From Hemileia vastatrix (lineage: Eukaryota; Basidiomycota; Pucciniomycetes; Pucciniales; Zaghouaniaceae), in assembly GCA_030280995.1 (NCBI GenBank), contig JASXTE010000030.1, positions 10,001 to 74,000 of the forward strand: a stretch of 64,000 nucleotides of DNA, in the 5' to 3' direction. Shown piece by piece: positions 40,600-51,740 of this stretch. Under the pieces are notes generated by a model. It did no database searches. It saw only the letters and a program-made list of their open reading frames with translations, and was not told the DNA's origin. The position numbers and the translations under genes were made by a program. Every line of letters starts with the position of its first letter. The first letter of the stretch is position 1.

Positions 40600-41499
40600 A
40601 CAGGTGTGCAGAATGTTTTTTATAAGGAGAAATTTTAAATTTTCTTTTTCCATTCAAGCCCAATGTGAACCAATTGTTTTCTGGATCCAATTTGATAATA
40701 AAAATGGTTAAAATTTAATTACCCATAATAAACCAATTGCTTAAGTTATCATTTTTCATCACAAAAAATATACACACAGCTCTGAGAAAGCCACCATTAT
40801 ATTTAAAGAATACAGTAGTTTTTTACTTTCCAATGGGACATAAAACAGAACCATAGCTTCTCCATTTTTCAGATGTTATAGGTAATAATTTACTATGATA
40901 GTTATTATCCATTGAAGAAAGTGTTTTTCAGACACTACACTACCACCAGAATCAGAGTCAAGAACAACTTCAAAATTTTTACCATTAATGATAACTGGTG
41001 CTCTCAAAGGGGAGATAAATATGGAACTTTCAGTATTATATTTTATAACTTCAGCATTCTCTACTGAAGATATATCCAAGTTACAAGCATCAGATAAATT
41101 ATCCAAATATTGTACATCATTTTCAAGCATTAAAACATCATTGAGTGAATCATTTTCATAAGGGATATTACTATCACAGTCACTTGAAGATTCTTCAAGG
41201 TAAACTGTAGCATCTTCAGGATCTTCAGTCTTTTCAAAAAGATGAATTTTCAAGTCACAAACATGTCCTTTTTGTCATGATTTGTTACATTTATAACAAG
41301 AATTAGTTGCATATTTTCTTGGTGAAACTGGAGCAGAGGGTTTACCAGGCTTTTCTGGAAGTTTGGATGAATAATTTATTTGTTCATGGGAAGGCTTTAA
41401 AGGATAATTCCTTATTTCATATCTGTGGCTGAGTGACACCTCATTACAGATATTAATAAAAGATAAATTTTCCCTCACATTCTCAGTCCCAGCTACAAT
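40600..41499 (-). pseudogene. Protease, zinc-knuckle and Gag C-terminal part of element C
   Basis: Minus strand. VINGKNFEVVLDSDSGGSVVSE is the protease active site; it reads DSDSGG instead of DSGAGG. Upstream are an acidic tail (EDPEDATVYLEESSSDC), the CNKS-stop-QKGHVCDLK knuckle region (knuckle stop near 41275) and the capsid end (ENVRENLSFINICNEV). Similarity to A stops at about 41499, where the sequence becomes the foldback of Harbinger-like copy 1. Confidence 0.82.
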
Positions 41500-41504
41500 T
41501 TCAC

Positions 41505-42000
41505 CCCTTGAGGCACCTTTTTCCCCTTCATGCACCCCTTTCCCACCCTTTACACCCTTTTTCCCCCTTTAGGCTGCATCAACCTTTTCCTCCCCCCTCA
41601 TCCCCCTCCCCCCTCCACTGCTTCCCCCCCTCATCCCCCTACCCCTTATTCCTTTCCCCCCTCTCCCCCCTCCCTCCCCCCTCCCCTCTTTCCTTATCTT
41701 CTCCCCATAGCTATATTCCTATACAAATTTCTAAGAGATTCTTTTAGGGATATAAGGGGGGATGAGCCAAGGAAAATGGGGAAGGGGGAGGGGGAGAGAG
41801 GGAAAATGAATAAGGGGGTAGGGGGAGAGGGAGATGAGGGAGGGAGAGGGGTGAGGCAGCCTAAAGAGGGGGAAAGGGAGTAAAGGGGTGGTATAGGGGG
41901 CCTAAAGAGAGAAAAAAAAACTCCTAAAGGGGGATTGAGGCAGCCAAGAAGGGGGAAGAGGAAGAGAAAAGAGGACAAGAGAGAAAAGAGGGAGAGAAAA
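41505..42000. repeat. Pyrimidine/purine foldback of Harbinger-like copy 1
   Basis: A C/T-only stretch (41505-41700) followed by a G/A-rich stretch (41755-42000), which pair as an imperfect inverted repeat. Its match is at 58284-58980. The Pro/Leu-rich and Glu/Gly-rich ORFs on both strands are composition artefacts. Confidence 0.75.
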
Positions 42001-42469
42001 AAAATTAGTTTAACCTTGTAAAAATATAATTGAAGCACTTACAAAATAAAAAAATTAAAAAAATAAAAAACAAAAAAAAGCAAAAAAAAATTACATGATT
42101 AGCAAATAAAAAAACAATAAAAATAAAAAAATAACTTACCTGGTGAGATGAGTTAAAAAAATGCAACCAAAATATTTGAGGGATGTTTGAGGAGAGGAAG
42201 AAAAGGATATGAGTGAAGAATGAAAAAAAGAAACACTGAAAACATATGAAATTTCATGTTGAGCTGGTGAAAGAAAACCAATAAGCCATCCAAAAAAGAG
42301 ATATTCACCGTAATTTCCAAAAAAATGAATATGCAACAAACAAAAATACCAAGCCAAGTGAATAAAGTATAAAAAGTGGAAATTTGGAGAGTATTAAAAA
42401 ATTAAAAGGGCTGTGTGTCAAAATGGTGGAGGGTGATTGGCATAATGGCAGAGTGTATGCTGGTTGAAT

Positions 42470-43660
42470 GAATGTTTTGTGATTCAAGGAAGGGAGAGCC
42501 GGTGCTGGTTCAAAATCCTCTTCTTCATAAAGATCATTCCACTCATCCTTTTAACTAGCTAGGATATTGTGGAGTAAAATGCAAGTCATTATCCAATGAT
42601 TTGCAGTTTTGATTTCCATTTTTTTTTTGAAATTGGATTTTGAGTTCCCTGAGACTAGAAAATCTTCCCTTTAAAATCCCATAGCATTTTCAATCCAAAC
42701 TCTTGATTGGGCAAAGTGATAATTAAATGTGGTTTTGGGGTCGTTTTCTAAGGTTGAACCATGGAAAGCAGGTATAATGTACTTTCCACTTGCATATTCT
42801 GAGTCTGAAAGGAGGTACTGAGATTTGTCAAAGTATGAGTCAGGACTTTAAGAAATACACATTCTTTTGAAGACGGAAGAGTCATGACATGAGCTGGGAC
42901 AGCCACTATGAAAAGCAATAAACTATTTTTTGACATCACAGACAAGTTAAAAAGCAATAGAGTATCTAAAAAGAAGATATAAAGTTAGTTTATGAAAGAT
43001 GTGAAGTAGGAGAAAATTTTTAAGAACCCTTTTTTGTGATCAAAATAATGGTTGCCATCATGAGCAGGCTTTTGACTCAAAGGTATAGTTGTACCATCAA
43101 CAAAACCTACACATCCAGGGAAGCCTTCAGCTTGCTTTACTTAAGAGGATTCAAGTCGCTGTTTTGGAGTTGGCCAAGAAAGTGTTTGAGACTTGAGAGA
43201 AAGGATAGAAATCATGCAGAGCTTGGTGTATAATGTGATGGTACCTTATCCTATGGTAAAGAGATTATCTAAACATATTACAGCAGCAACATTTCCATTT
43301 GAACCAAAGAAACATAGTGCAACAGCAAGTTGAAAGGCAGGATCATGCTGCTTGTTATGTGAATTATTATGGAAGATAGGATGATTGGTGATGAGTTGAG
43401 AAAGTTTGGAAAAAGAATCAGGGGAAGTTCAAAATAGTTGAGTGATGTTTAGTTGAGGAATATTGAGAATTGAGAAGAAATTATATCTGGGATCATGATA
43501 AATATTTGGCCCCCTTGGGATAATGTAACGCTTTTTGGAAAGATAAGACATATAAGCTATAGTGTCTTCCAAACCAGAGTCAGAATCAGAGTCAGCAGCA
43601 AAAACTAAAGTGATAGCATTCATAGCTGAGTGAAGTTGCTTCCTAGTAGAGAGGTGATTT
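42470..43660 (-). pseudogene. HARBI1-like DDE transposase relic, copy 1
   Basis: Minus strand; parts match copy 2. N-terminal region: HLSTRKQLHSAMNAITLVF and DSDSDSGLEDT, IPRGPNIYHDPRY. The first catalytic Asp region (GFVDGTTIPLSQKPAHDGN) is at about 43090, with VDGTT kept although CVG has become CVGF. YASGKYIIPAF and IQSL.IEN-type text lie near 42700. Stops and frameshifts are frequent, and the start ATG seen in copy 2 is lost. As in copy 2 an intron-like break lies before the second Asp. It would cut and paste the element if intact; it is not. Confidence 0.7.
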
Positions 43661-44125
43661 ATTATTATTGGTAGAAAAGGTTCTATGTAGAAGGCTTAGA
43701 TGATGAGTGGGAAGTGGGAATTTCCCACCAAATGAGCAGATGGGGTGTGTAGATAGAAAAAATTTTTATGTGTTTTCCACCAAAATTAAGTAGCATAGAG
43801 TGAAGAGACACATAAAGATGAGAAAAAATGTTATGTGTTTGCCACCAAAATTAAGTATCTTAGAGTGAGGAACAACTTAAGTATGACATCAGCAATTATA
43901 AGTCATGTGACTTTCTTAAAAATCTATCATGGATGTGATGAGTTTTAGATCAGGAATTAGGAACAGAAATTGGGGTATAAGAGGCGGAATAATGCATTAT
44001 TGTGGATTCCCCATCCACTAGCCCCAAGGCTAGTGGATAAGAATCTTCTGCAATTAATAATGTCTGATTCCAGGAAAAATAATTCTTAATCCCTAATTGC
44101 GGATCCCTGAAAATTGATACACGCT

Positions 44126-45399
44126 AATGTTATTAAAAATTTTCAGATTACATATAAAAAAATCAGTGACTTTTTCTATTACCTAAAACTGTTTTTCAGA
44201 ATTGAAAAACTGTGATTTTATTATTAGCACAATATAAACTGAATTTCTCCTTGATGTAATTTTTGATTGTCAAGATTTAGCAATGTTATATTTCAATCTA
44301 TTGAATTTTCTTTAAAAAATAGAATCAACAGAAAACTTAAATTATTTATTATAGTTTGTAATTAAAAACATGGAAAACCAAAATTTAAAGTATAGTAATT
44401 ATTTTTGAAGCCTTTTGAATAAATGAAGAACTTTCACAACTTATTTACACTAATTACTTTTAAATGAAAATTAGTTGATTATGTATCTTAGAATTAGCAT
44501 ATATCTTTAGCCTTTAGACTCCAATGCATTTTAGGGGCATTGAAAATGCAAGAAAAGGAAAAAAAAATCCCTGAAATATTTTTCTCTTTTTAAAATTCTA
44601 CTGATTCCTCAGCTACTAAGACAATATATAAATTATATCATGGGTAAATGAAATATCTATCTATATTTTAGAATATCTTTTTTATTGATTGCTTAAATAT
44701 TTTTTTGGAATACTTTCAGTTGGTGAAGTGATCTAGAGAACTCAAAAAAAATACCACTCAGTGAACTCTTTTCATAAAAAATACAGATAAATTGTGCCTA
44801 AAGTTATGAAATTAATTTTTATGAAAATAGAAGAATATTTCTTAAAAATTTTAGCTGAATAGTATAGTGTACTTTAACTATGATATTTGAGATAAAAATA
44901 CTGTTCATCTGGAGATTCACCTTACAAATTTTACAATGTTTCAATGTAAGAAGAGGTGCACAAGATCAAATTTCAGGCTTTTATAAAATTCAAATCCTCT
45001 ACCAAAGAGGTAGAGCTGATATTATTCATCATTCCATAATTTTATTTGCAGAAAGACATCTATATTAATTTTTTTTGTAAGAAAGATACAATAGATAAGT
45101 TGAACCATGTCAATATAAATTTCTACCATTATAAAAATTAAGTTCTGATTAGTATAAATTTATTAAAATAATTTAAAATATATGTAAAAATAATTCAGCT
45201 TTTTTATTCAAATTTTCTTAATTAAAATTGTACAGTATCATACTCCTGGTTGGTGAGATAAATAAATTTACAAGATAATTTTACAGCTCTAAAATTGCAC
45301 CTTCTCCTCATGTTAGAAATATAAGTTAATTTTTTTCAATTCTTTTTTTGAAATAAGATAATAAAGGCTATAGGTAAAAACAAATTATCTTATACATTT
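44126..45399. other. Gene-free AT-rich interval
   Basis: It lies between the two Harbinger-like copies. No supported gene; the ORF at 44880-45068 has no motif. Near 44718 it resembles 20350 (CAGTTGGTGA-GTGATCT). Confidence 0.45.
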
Positions 45400-45402
45400 A
45401 AT
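45400..45402. repeat. 3-bp duplication AAT (left) of the full Harbinger-like element
   Basis: AAT here and at 61145-61147, just outside AGGGGGTATCAA...TTGATACCCCCT. Confidence 0.65.
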
Positions 45403-45428
45403 AGGGGGTATCAAGGTTGACCAATCCG
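45403..45428 (+). repeat. Left terminal inverted repeat
   Basis: AGGGGGTATCAAGGTTGACC then AATCCGC. Against the right end inverted, AGGGGGTATCAA, GTT and ATCCGC agree. ATTGCGGAT recurs just inside (45439-45447). Confidence 0.65.
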
Positions 45429-45842
45429 CATTCAAATTAATTGCGGATAAAAATCATTATACCCCCATTATTTTCTGAAATTATTTTTGCTAATAACTGG
45501 GTTATTAGACCTTTTACGTGACAATATTCACCTCTATCTGACATTTCTATCCTCAATTTCTCATAACCACATCTTCGACAACTTTCTGGATGTGCCAGCC
45601 TCCCTACCTTTCTGCGCACTCCCATCCTGTCTATTCATTTCTGTTCAAAATCCCTCCCCATCTCATCTGTTTTTTTCTTCTCCTTTTCATCTTCAAATAT
45701 CTCAACATTCCCTGTCATCATATATCTTCTCAAAGGTTGCCTTGCCCCAGTTGTTCTTTAAATCCCATTACTCCCTCTTTCCCCCGCTCAGGTGAGAAAT
45801 CAAAGACTGTTCAACTAAAAAAGATGATCATCTCTAAAAACT

Positions 45843-47013
45843 AATTATGATTCTTGTTTTGGTACTGATAATGCAACTAAAGTAGGATGGCCCCCTGCAT
45901 CAAAAGTCAATGGCTATTTTCTAATGGCCAATGAATTACAAAATAAGCCAAGGTGAAGGATTAATCTTTTGCCTAAACAGATATCTGTACGTTTCAAGCG
46001 TTACTGAGCCAAATACAAGAAGGCAAAGACTCTTTCATTTTCTTCTGGTTTTGGTATTACCAAAATTGATATCAGTAAGGGCATAAAATCCATAGATAAT
46101 AAAATTGAATCTCTATGTCCTTACTTTAAAGAGATGGATTCTATTTTTGGATTGTGAACTGATGTTAATCCTGCCAACATGTTGGATGGTGAAGATGCTA
46201 TCTCCAAACATGATGTCAAAAGAAATATTTTCCCATCCTCTTCTTCCACTAAAGCCTCTCCTTTTCTAAATTCAACAAATCTAGATAGCTTTCCAATAGA
46301 TCCTTATGGTGATATAAACCAACTTGATCCCACCCCAGTAAGTTTTTATTTCTAGTCTAGTTGTTTTATTTTTTTTATTTCTAAAAAGGCTAATGAAGGA
46401 ACCCAGGATCCTCAAGCAAGTGAGTCTGAAGCTAGAATAAATGATGAAGAGGAAAATTTTACCTCCAAAAAAAAGCAAAGACTATCAACTAATTTGAATT
46501 TCAACAGTCATAGAAAGAAAATTAAAGATAGTTTTTCCCAAACCCTTTTTTCTTCCATTGATAATTTTCTGGAGAAATATGAATCTGGTAAATAAGAGCA
46601 TACCTTTTAAAAATTAAGTGAGCTTTTCTTCTCTTATGTTAATATTCCTTTTCACTCTAGGTAAAGTTGAAGTTGAAAGAGATACTCGCAATTTTCAAAA
46701 AAAATAATATGAGCTCTCTTTACAAAGGGATGATAGGGCACAAGACTTGGAGAAGAAATTGGAGCTTTCTTTACAGAGGGATGAGAGGGCACATGACTTG
46801 GAGGAGAAGAAATTCAAGTTTTCTTTAAAGAGGGATGACATGTCACATGATATGGAGGAGAAGAGATTTGAGATAAAGAAAGAGGAGAAGGCTCTTGAGT
46901 ACCATTTCCTATTGGATCAATTGAAACTCAAGTATCAACTTGAAGAAGGTTCAAAAAAGAAAGATTTATTGAGAGATTGCGTTAAAGCTAATAAATCTAT
47001 TGAAGAAATTTAA
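45843..47013 (+). pseudogene. Myb/SANT-like DNA-binding gene of the Harbinger-like element
   Basis: The plus frame reads SCFGTDNATKVGWPPASKVNGYF, then RFKRY-stop-AKYKKAKTLSFSSGFG, then GIKSIDNKIESLCPYFKEMDSIFG, which fits the helix pattern of Myb/SANT-like domains in Harbinger second ORFs; three stops break it. Two introns are plausible: 46338 GTAAGT to about 46388, and 46588 GTAAAT to 46660 CTAG. The last exon (46747-47013 open) has three tandem ~17-18-residue coiled-coil repeats (LSLQRDERAHDLEEKKF and relatives) and ends NKSIEEI-stop. A stop near 46707 precedes the repeats. The product would bring the transposase to the ends. Confidence 0.55.
46709..46875 (+). repeat. Tandem coiled-coil repeats in the Myb-like gene
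   Basis: Three units of about 54 bp: ELSLQRDDRAQDLEKKL, ELSLQRDERAHDLEEKKF and KFSLKRDDMSHDMEEKRF. The charge pattern is retained, so the repeats are coding duplications. Confidence 0.75.
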
Positions 47014-47774
47014 TGCTTAATGAAAATGTTCAATAACTAGTTTTTTTTATTTTGTTTACAAATTTTTTTTGATAGAATGAATTAAAGCTAATAATAAATC
47101 CTTGTCACACACTCCTCACTGATATTTGAAACATTTTATAGCAACATTTTATACTATTTGTTTTTTTGGTTAAATAAATTTTGTTTTATTTCTTCTTGGT
47201 GATAATTTCATATGCGCTGACTTTTTAAAGGTCTTGATTCTAGATGATTTTTTTTTTGAAAATTTGAAAAAACTCATACATTGTTTCTTCTTTACATTCA
47301 AATCATTAAATTTACTTTTCTAAATACAGCTAAGTCAACATAACTCTAAAACTTTTTCTAAGTATATGATTTCACATGTCAGATTTGAAAATTTGGCAAT
47401 ACCTTCCCCTGCTTTTTATTGAATTAAGGGGTGAAAATCACCTAAATTTAATATAATTACATAAATTAATATATAAACAACTAATATATATCAATATCCC
47501 TAGTTTTAAAGTAATTGCAATTCATCCCTCCAAAATGTGGACCAAGTCTAGAAACTAAGTTTGGGACTTTCCATGGGTATAGGCAAGATGAACCCCATGA
47601 AACATTTTAATGTCATCATGATTAACATTTATACAACACAGGTTTGTTGGCCCATTACTTTTTTTAGGAATTTAAAATATAAGAGTTATTTATAAAAAAT
47701 TTATGAAAAAAAATATTTGATGACTCTACTAATCCCCATACTTTTTTTATCTACATAAAGTTTTTTTATATCCA
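47014..47774. other. AT-rich spacer between the Myb-like and Tet/JBP-like genes
   Basis: No supported gene. It contains the 3' ends of two convergent genes; polyadenylation signals cannot be chosen among many A/T-rich words. Confidence 0.4.
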
Positions 47775-48928
47775 TTAAACTTACCTTCTTTTTTTACCTT
47801 TTTTATTTGATGGATTAAGTTTTGACTGATTTGAAAAGAACATCCAAAATGTGTGAACTCTTGACAATATTCTAAGCCAGGTGAAGCTTTGGTCATTTGG
47901 TGATGATCCTGAGAAGAGTTCCAAATTGTTTCAATTATGCCATTTCCCAAACCAAAATCAATCATGCACTGATGGTCTGGAAAATATAAGCCAGTCCTTT
48001 GATTTTAGCTGGTGATGGTATTGGTTGGCCAGTTATCAGATTGATATATGAAAAAATTATAAAAGTAGGATAATTGGGGTAATTCCTATCAACATGAATC
48101 TTACTGTGGAATCCTGAATGAGTAATAATAACATTTGAGAATAAAAGTTATTGGTTTATAATTTCTTCCTGTTTGGAGTCACGCCAATTTGGTATTTCAG
48201 CTTTTGTAGCAAGTTGATGATTTTTTTCAAAAGCTTTATTGTAGAGTTTTTTGAAGAAAAGAGTAATAAAAGTATTGAAAGAAGGTAAGGTGTCCCATAA
48301 GCAAAAATTGTCATCTTTTTCAGCTTTATATATATTTTTAAGTAAAGAATAGATGACTATGTAAATAAAATTAGTGACATGATTTTAAGAATGAAACATA
48401 TATTTTCAGACATACCAAGAGAATAGCCTATATCAAATCCTGGTCTCCAGCCAAATCCAATCATAATACCACCCAAAAAATTTGTATTCCTTATTGATAA
48501 GCAAACCAAAGCCATTTGATATAGTGTTATTATGAGATCAGATACTTTATTAAAGATTTCATCTTTTGAACCATTAAAAGAATTATTTTCATAAATAAAT
48601 CGAGGTTTAAAAGAGTTACTGATAACTGCTTTAATTTCATCATCTCCTGATTTGGTTAAATACATTAAATTTTCTGGTAACTTTTTTGGATAAGAATCTT
48701 TTTGATTCACTTTAGTTTTATAATACTGAATATTTGATATATGGCCAAATACGCAATTCAGATGAATTTTCTTTTATACTTTTCTTTTATTCTTCTGACT
48801 TTGATCATCATCATTTTTTTTGGTATTTTGGATGATGATTGAAATGAAGTTGAATTTGAAAAGGATGATAATGATGATAAAGAGGAGGATGATAAAGAAG
48901 TAAGAGGTGATTCTGACAAAATAGACAT
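47775..48928 (-). pseudogene. Tet/JBP-like 2OG-Fe(II) oxygenase relic
   Basis: Minus strand. ATG at about 48928 opens a Ser-rich head (MSILSESPLTSLSSSSLSS), then one frame change leads to KVNQKDSYPKKLPENL and FLGGIMIGFGWRPGFDIG. A 59-bp intron (48357-48415: GTATGT, CACTAAT, ATAG) fits. Exon 2: CLWDTLPSFN, HSGFHSKIHVDRN with the HxD metal motif (HVD, 48088-48096), TGQPIPSPAKIKGLAYIF, then MIDFGLGNGIIETIW, HHQMTKASP (candidate second His) and FTHFGCSFQIS, where the usual Arg is not seen. A stop (48148-48150) and a 1-base loss near 47973 disable it. Such enzymes oxidise 5-methylcytosine. Identification is by motif order and remembered family features. Confidence 0.6.
48357..48415 (-). other. Intron in the Tet/JBP-like gene
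   Basis: GTATGT donor, CACTAAT branch, ACATAG acceptor; 59 bp. Removing it keeps the frame open into LLKNIYKAEKDDNF. This is a typical short fungal intron. Confidence 0.65.
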
Positions 48929-49460
48929 TTTTTTCTCTGAAAAAAAATTGTGTCAAAAACCAAAAAAATAAAACTCACAAAATTTTGTTTGTTTATTCAA
49001 ACTTGAGAATTTTATTGATAAAAAATAATCCAAATAATTATTTTTTGAAAAGAAATCAACTACTAAAACTGTCCTTAAAAAATTGAAACAATACAAAATA
49101 AAATAAAATAAAAACAAACATCAGTAAAGTTATTTTCCAAATAAATGCATTTTAAAGTTATTTGGTGTTAAATATACCACCTAAAGTCCTTGAAAAAAAC
49201 AATAATAAAAAACTATACTCAAAAAATTTAAAAAAAAAAAATTTGCATCAGAAAAATTATTCCCAAAAATAAAAAATCAACATTATAAACACACCAAATT
49301 AATTTTTTAATCAGCTTGAACCATAAAAAAAAAAGTTTATAATATTCTGTAAAAAAAAGACAAAAAAAAATACAAAATAATGATATTCTTTAAAAAAACA
49401 AAAATAAATAAAAATTTTTTTAATAAAAATAATAAAAGTTATATTTTAAAAACTCCCATA
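48929..49460. other. AT-rich spacer upstream of the Tet/JBP-like gene
   Basis: Long A and T runs, no supported gene. Its right edge is the TTACC target site of element D. Confidence 0.5.
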
Positions 49461-49465
49461 TTACC
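49461..49465. repeat. Target site duplication TTACC (left) of element D
   Basis: TTACC at 49461-49465 and 58279-58283. Confidence 0.8.
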
Positions 49466-50294
49466 TATTGGGGAGTTCCTTTTATTCTAGAAGATTTAAA
49501 CAGAGGTCCAACGGTGGTGATAGGTGGGTTTTGGGATCTCAAAGTCAAAGTATGTATAATTTATCTTCTATTTTATTTACTCAAATTAAAGAGGTAAAAG
49601 ATTTTATAAATATTTTTATAACTAATTATTTAGAATTACATGGCTGTAAATACTAAAAAAAATAAGTGATAGTAATAAATATTTGTTTGTAGTAATGTTT
49701 TGATAAAATAATTAGTAAGTAATGAATGCCCAAAAACAACCAGAAAGGGAGGCCTTATATAGGCAAAGGAGGGACAAGTGACAGAGTAAAAAATTCCAAA
49801 TACAAGTGTAAGAGAGAGGGCATGAAATTTCCAAAAGAAAGAACATTTCAAAATATAGAATAGTTCTATAAAAAATATTTTAGAATATTCTATTTACTGT
49901 ATATGTCAAAAGAAATTTATTTATTTAAAAATTCTGGTACTTGTTATTTTTATATAAGTAATTTGATTTTTTGTACATATTTAATTTTAATATAAATTTT
50001 ATTGCAAATAAATAAAAAAATTCTTATTTTAATATAGTATTTTAATATTTTCATTTTTATTTTCTTTAAACTTTCATTTGAGCACAGTGATAGGAAATAA
50101 AAATATAAGGGACATTTAATATTAATTTTAATTATTTACTAACTTTACATTTTTGTAACTAGTTAATTTATTACAGGTAAATTTAAAGTAAATATATTAT
50201 TATTAATAATAATATATAAGAAATAAACAAGAATGGCTTCATCCCAGTAAATAAATAATTATTCTACTGGGTAAGTCTAGCAGCCTGGCTGACA
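49466..50294 (-). repeat. 3' LTR of element D
   Basis: On minus TGTCAGCCAGGCTGCTAGAC ... AACTCCCCAATA. TATA core on minus (TATATAA) at 49755-49761. Confidence 0.9.
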
Positions 50295-50305
50295 CTCCCT
50301 TACTC
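50295..50305 (-). other. Polypurine tract of element D
   Basis: GAGTAAGGGAG before the 3' LTR on minus; one base differs from B. Confidence 0.7.
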
Positions 50306-50329
50306 TAAAAAAAACAATAAAAAAATGCT

Positions 50330-51740
50330 ATGATTTTTTCTTTTTATATTTCTTTAGCAGAGTAGGAAGATTAGATATCTTTTTCCCAGGTATCCAAGAA
50401 TCATATTATGAAGATTTGTTCTTTAATCTCAATAAGTATTCAGTACCTTTTTCAGCAGTAAATATTCTGTCATTTAGAATCTTATCAATTTCTGCTGTCG
50501 CAGTTAATTCATTAGGGGTCTTTTTTGGCCTTCCCCTTCTTTTAGGAAATAAATCACTATTGGATTTTGTAAGTTTTCAAAAGAAATATTGGAAAAACAG
50601 GATTTTTTTTGTCATATAGAGAATACAAAATAACTTCAACGGCATTATCACCCACCATTCTTCTGACAACAAATTGACCTACTAATGGGTCTTTTAATCT
50701 GTTATTAACTTTTAAATTGAAGTGGACTGTAGAAATCAGCACTTCATCACCCTTTTTAAAAGTGTATTCTTTATGGGATTTGTCCCATTTCTTCTTCTCA
50801 TATTCAAAGGATTTTTCAATAAATTTTTGAGCATGACTTCTGCAAAGTTGTTGAATTTGAAGAAATGATTTTACACCATGATGTAAATCCAATTTAGGTA
50901 TTTTATTATTGAGAATTTGGGCAGGGGTATTTGAAACATATCCAAGCCAGAGCTAAAAAGGCTTTTTATGAGTAACAGAATGAACAGTGCTATTATAAGA
51001 AAATTCCAAAGCAGGAAGTATGGTAACCCAATCATGAGTAAATCACTCATTGTCTTTGTACTCAAGACTGAAGGCACAATACCTTCTTATCATGTCCTCC
51101 AGAGTATGAATCATTCTTTCAGCTAATACATCAATTTGGGGGTGATGGGCAGTAGAAAGTTTCAGATCACAACCACAAACATCCATCAGAGACATCCAAA
51201 AATGAGAAGAAAATTTAGGAACTCTGTCAGAGATTATGACCTTAGGAAAACCAGCAGTATTAAACATATGAGACAACCATAAGAAAGCTAATTTATTAGT
51301 GGAAACATCCTTGATGGTAGAGATAAATTTACATATTTTTATGAATCTGTCCACATTAACCCAAAAATATTTATAACTGTCTTTCCCAGAAATGGGTAAC
51401 TCTGTTACAAAGTCCATGTTTATTATTTGCCATGGTGCATCAGGAGTTTCAATATGTTGCATTAAGTAAGCTCTTTTACCAGTCAATCTTTTTGATTTTT
51501 GAAAAGAATCACAGGATCCAACATATAGTTTGGTGTCTTCAGACATATTAACCCACCAAGTGGTGTTCTTCATTCAGATCATTGTTTTCTCAATATCAAA
51601 ATTTCCAGCCAATATGTCATCATGACAAATCTTCAAGATTATCTCTTTAATAGAAGGAGGAATAACAATAACATTACTCAACTTTCTTCTATAATATACG
51701 TAGCCTTTATCAATTGAAAATTTACTTTTTTACAAAGCCT
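50330..51740 (-). pseudogene. Integrase and chromodomain-like tail of element D
   Basis: Minus strand. Tail: DKILNDRIFTAEKG, EYLLRLKNKS and DSWIPGKKISNLPTLL. SH3-like: GDEVLISTVHF ... PLVGQFVVRRMVGDNAVEV. Core: MDFVTELP (Gly lost before Leu), SDRVPKFSSHF where the second acidic stretch reads DRVPKF, DVLAERM with Glu, and CDSFQKSK at the zinc end (a Cys lost). Stops near 50960, 51040 and 51575 break it. Confidence 0.85.

Larger units (their letters stand above)
22328..41499 (-). mobile_element. Ty3/gypsy chromovirus C, split by nested insertions and truncated at its 5' side
   Basis: The 3' LTR (22328-23594) is followed on minus by the pol 3' part (23595-25237). The element is then interrupted by a solo LTR that holds element F (25238-38805) and resumes with the rest of RNase H, RT, PR and Gag (38806-41499), with a MITE at 40349-40599. 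ATTAG stands on both sides of the interruption, and pol reads across it (PLPNNDSN on one side, SAYVPEDD on the other). The 5' part of gag, the leader and the 5' LTR are missing; at about 41499 it abuts Harbinger-like copy 1. Confidence 0.88.
41500..44125 (-). mobile_element. Harbinger-like element copy 1, left side missing
   Basis: Collinear with 58395-61144: a CT-rich/AG-rich foldback, a minus-strand DDE transposase relic and the right terminus (...GATCCCTGAAAATTGATACACGC, then T and AAT). The left half with the Myb-like and Tet-like genes is absent, and the left edge is joined to element C without a recognisable terminal repeat. Confidence 0.8.

Noticed and set aside
41508..42038. Pro-rich and Glu/Gly-rich ORFs on both strands
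   Set aside because: Artefacts of the CT/GA foldback; the same type of ORFs occur at 58402-58998 and 62542-63218.
41497..44128. Harbinger-like copy 1 as a complete insertion in element C with AAT duplication
   Set aside because: AAT is present on both sides, but the left edge has no terminal repeat and C does not resume on the right, so a 3-base match by chance is more likely.
45487..45795. 102-codon ORF left of the Myb-like gene
   Set aside because: Composition-driven Ser/Phe/Leu ORF in a CT-rich stretch; more likely 5' untranslated sequence of the Myb-like gene.
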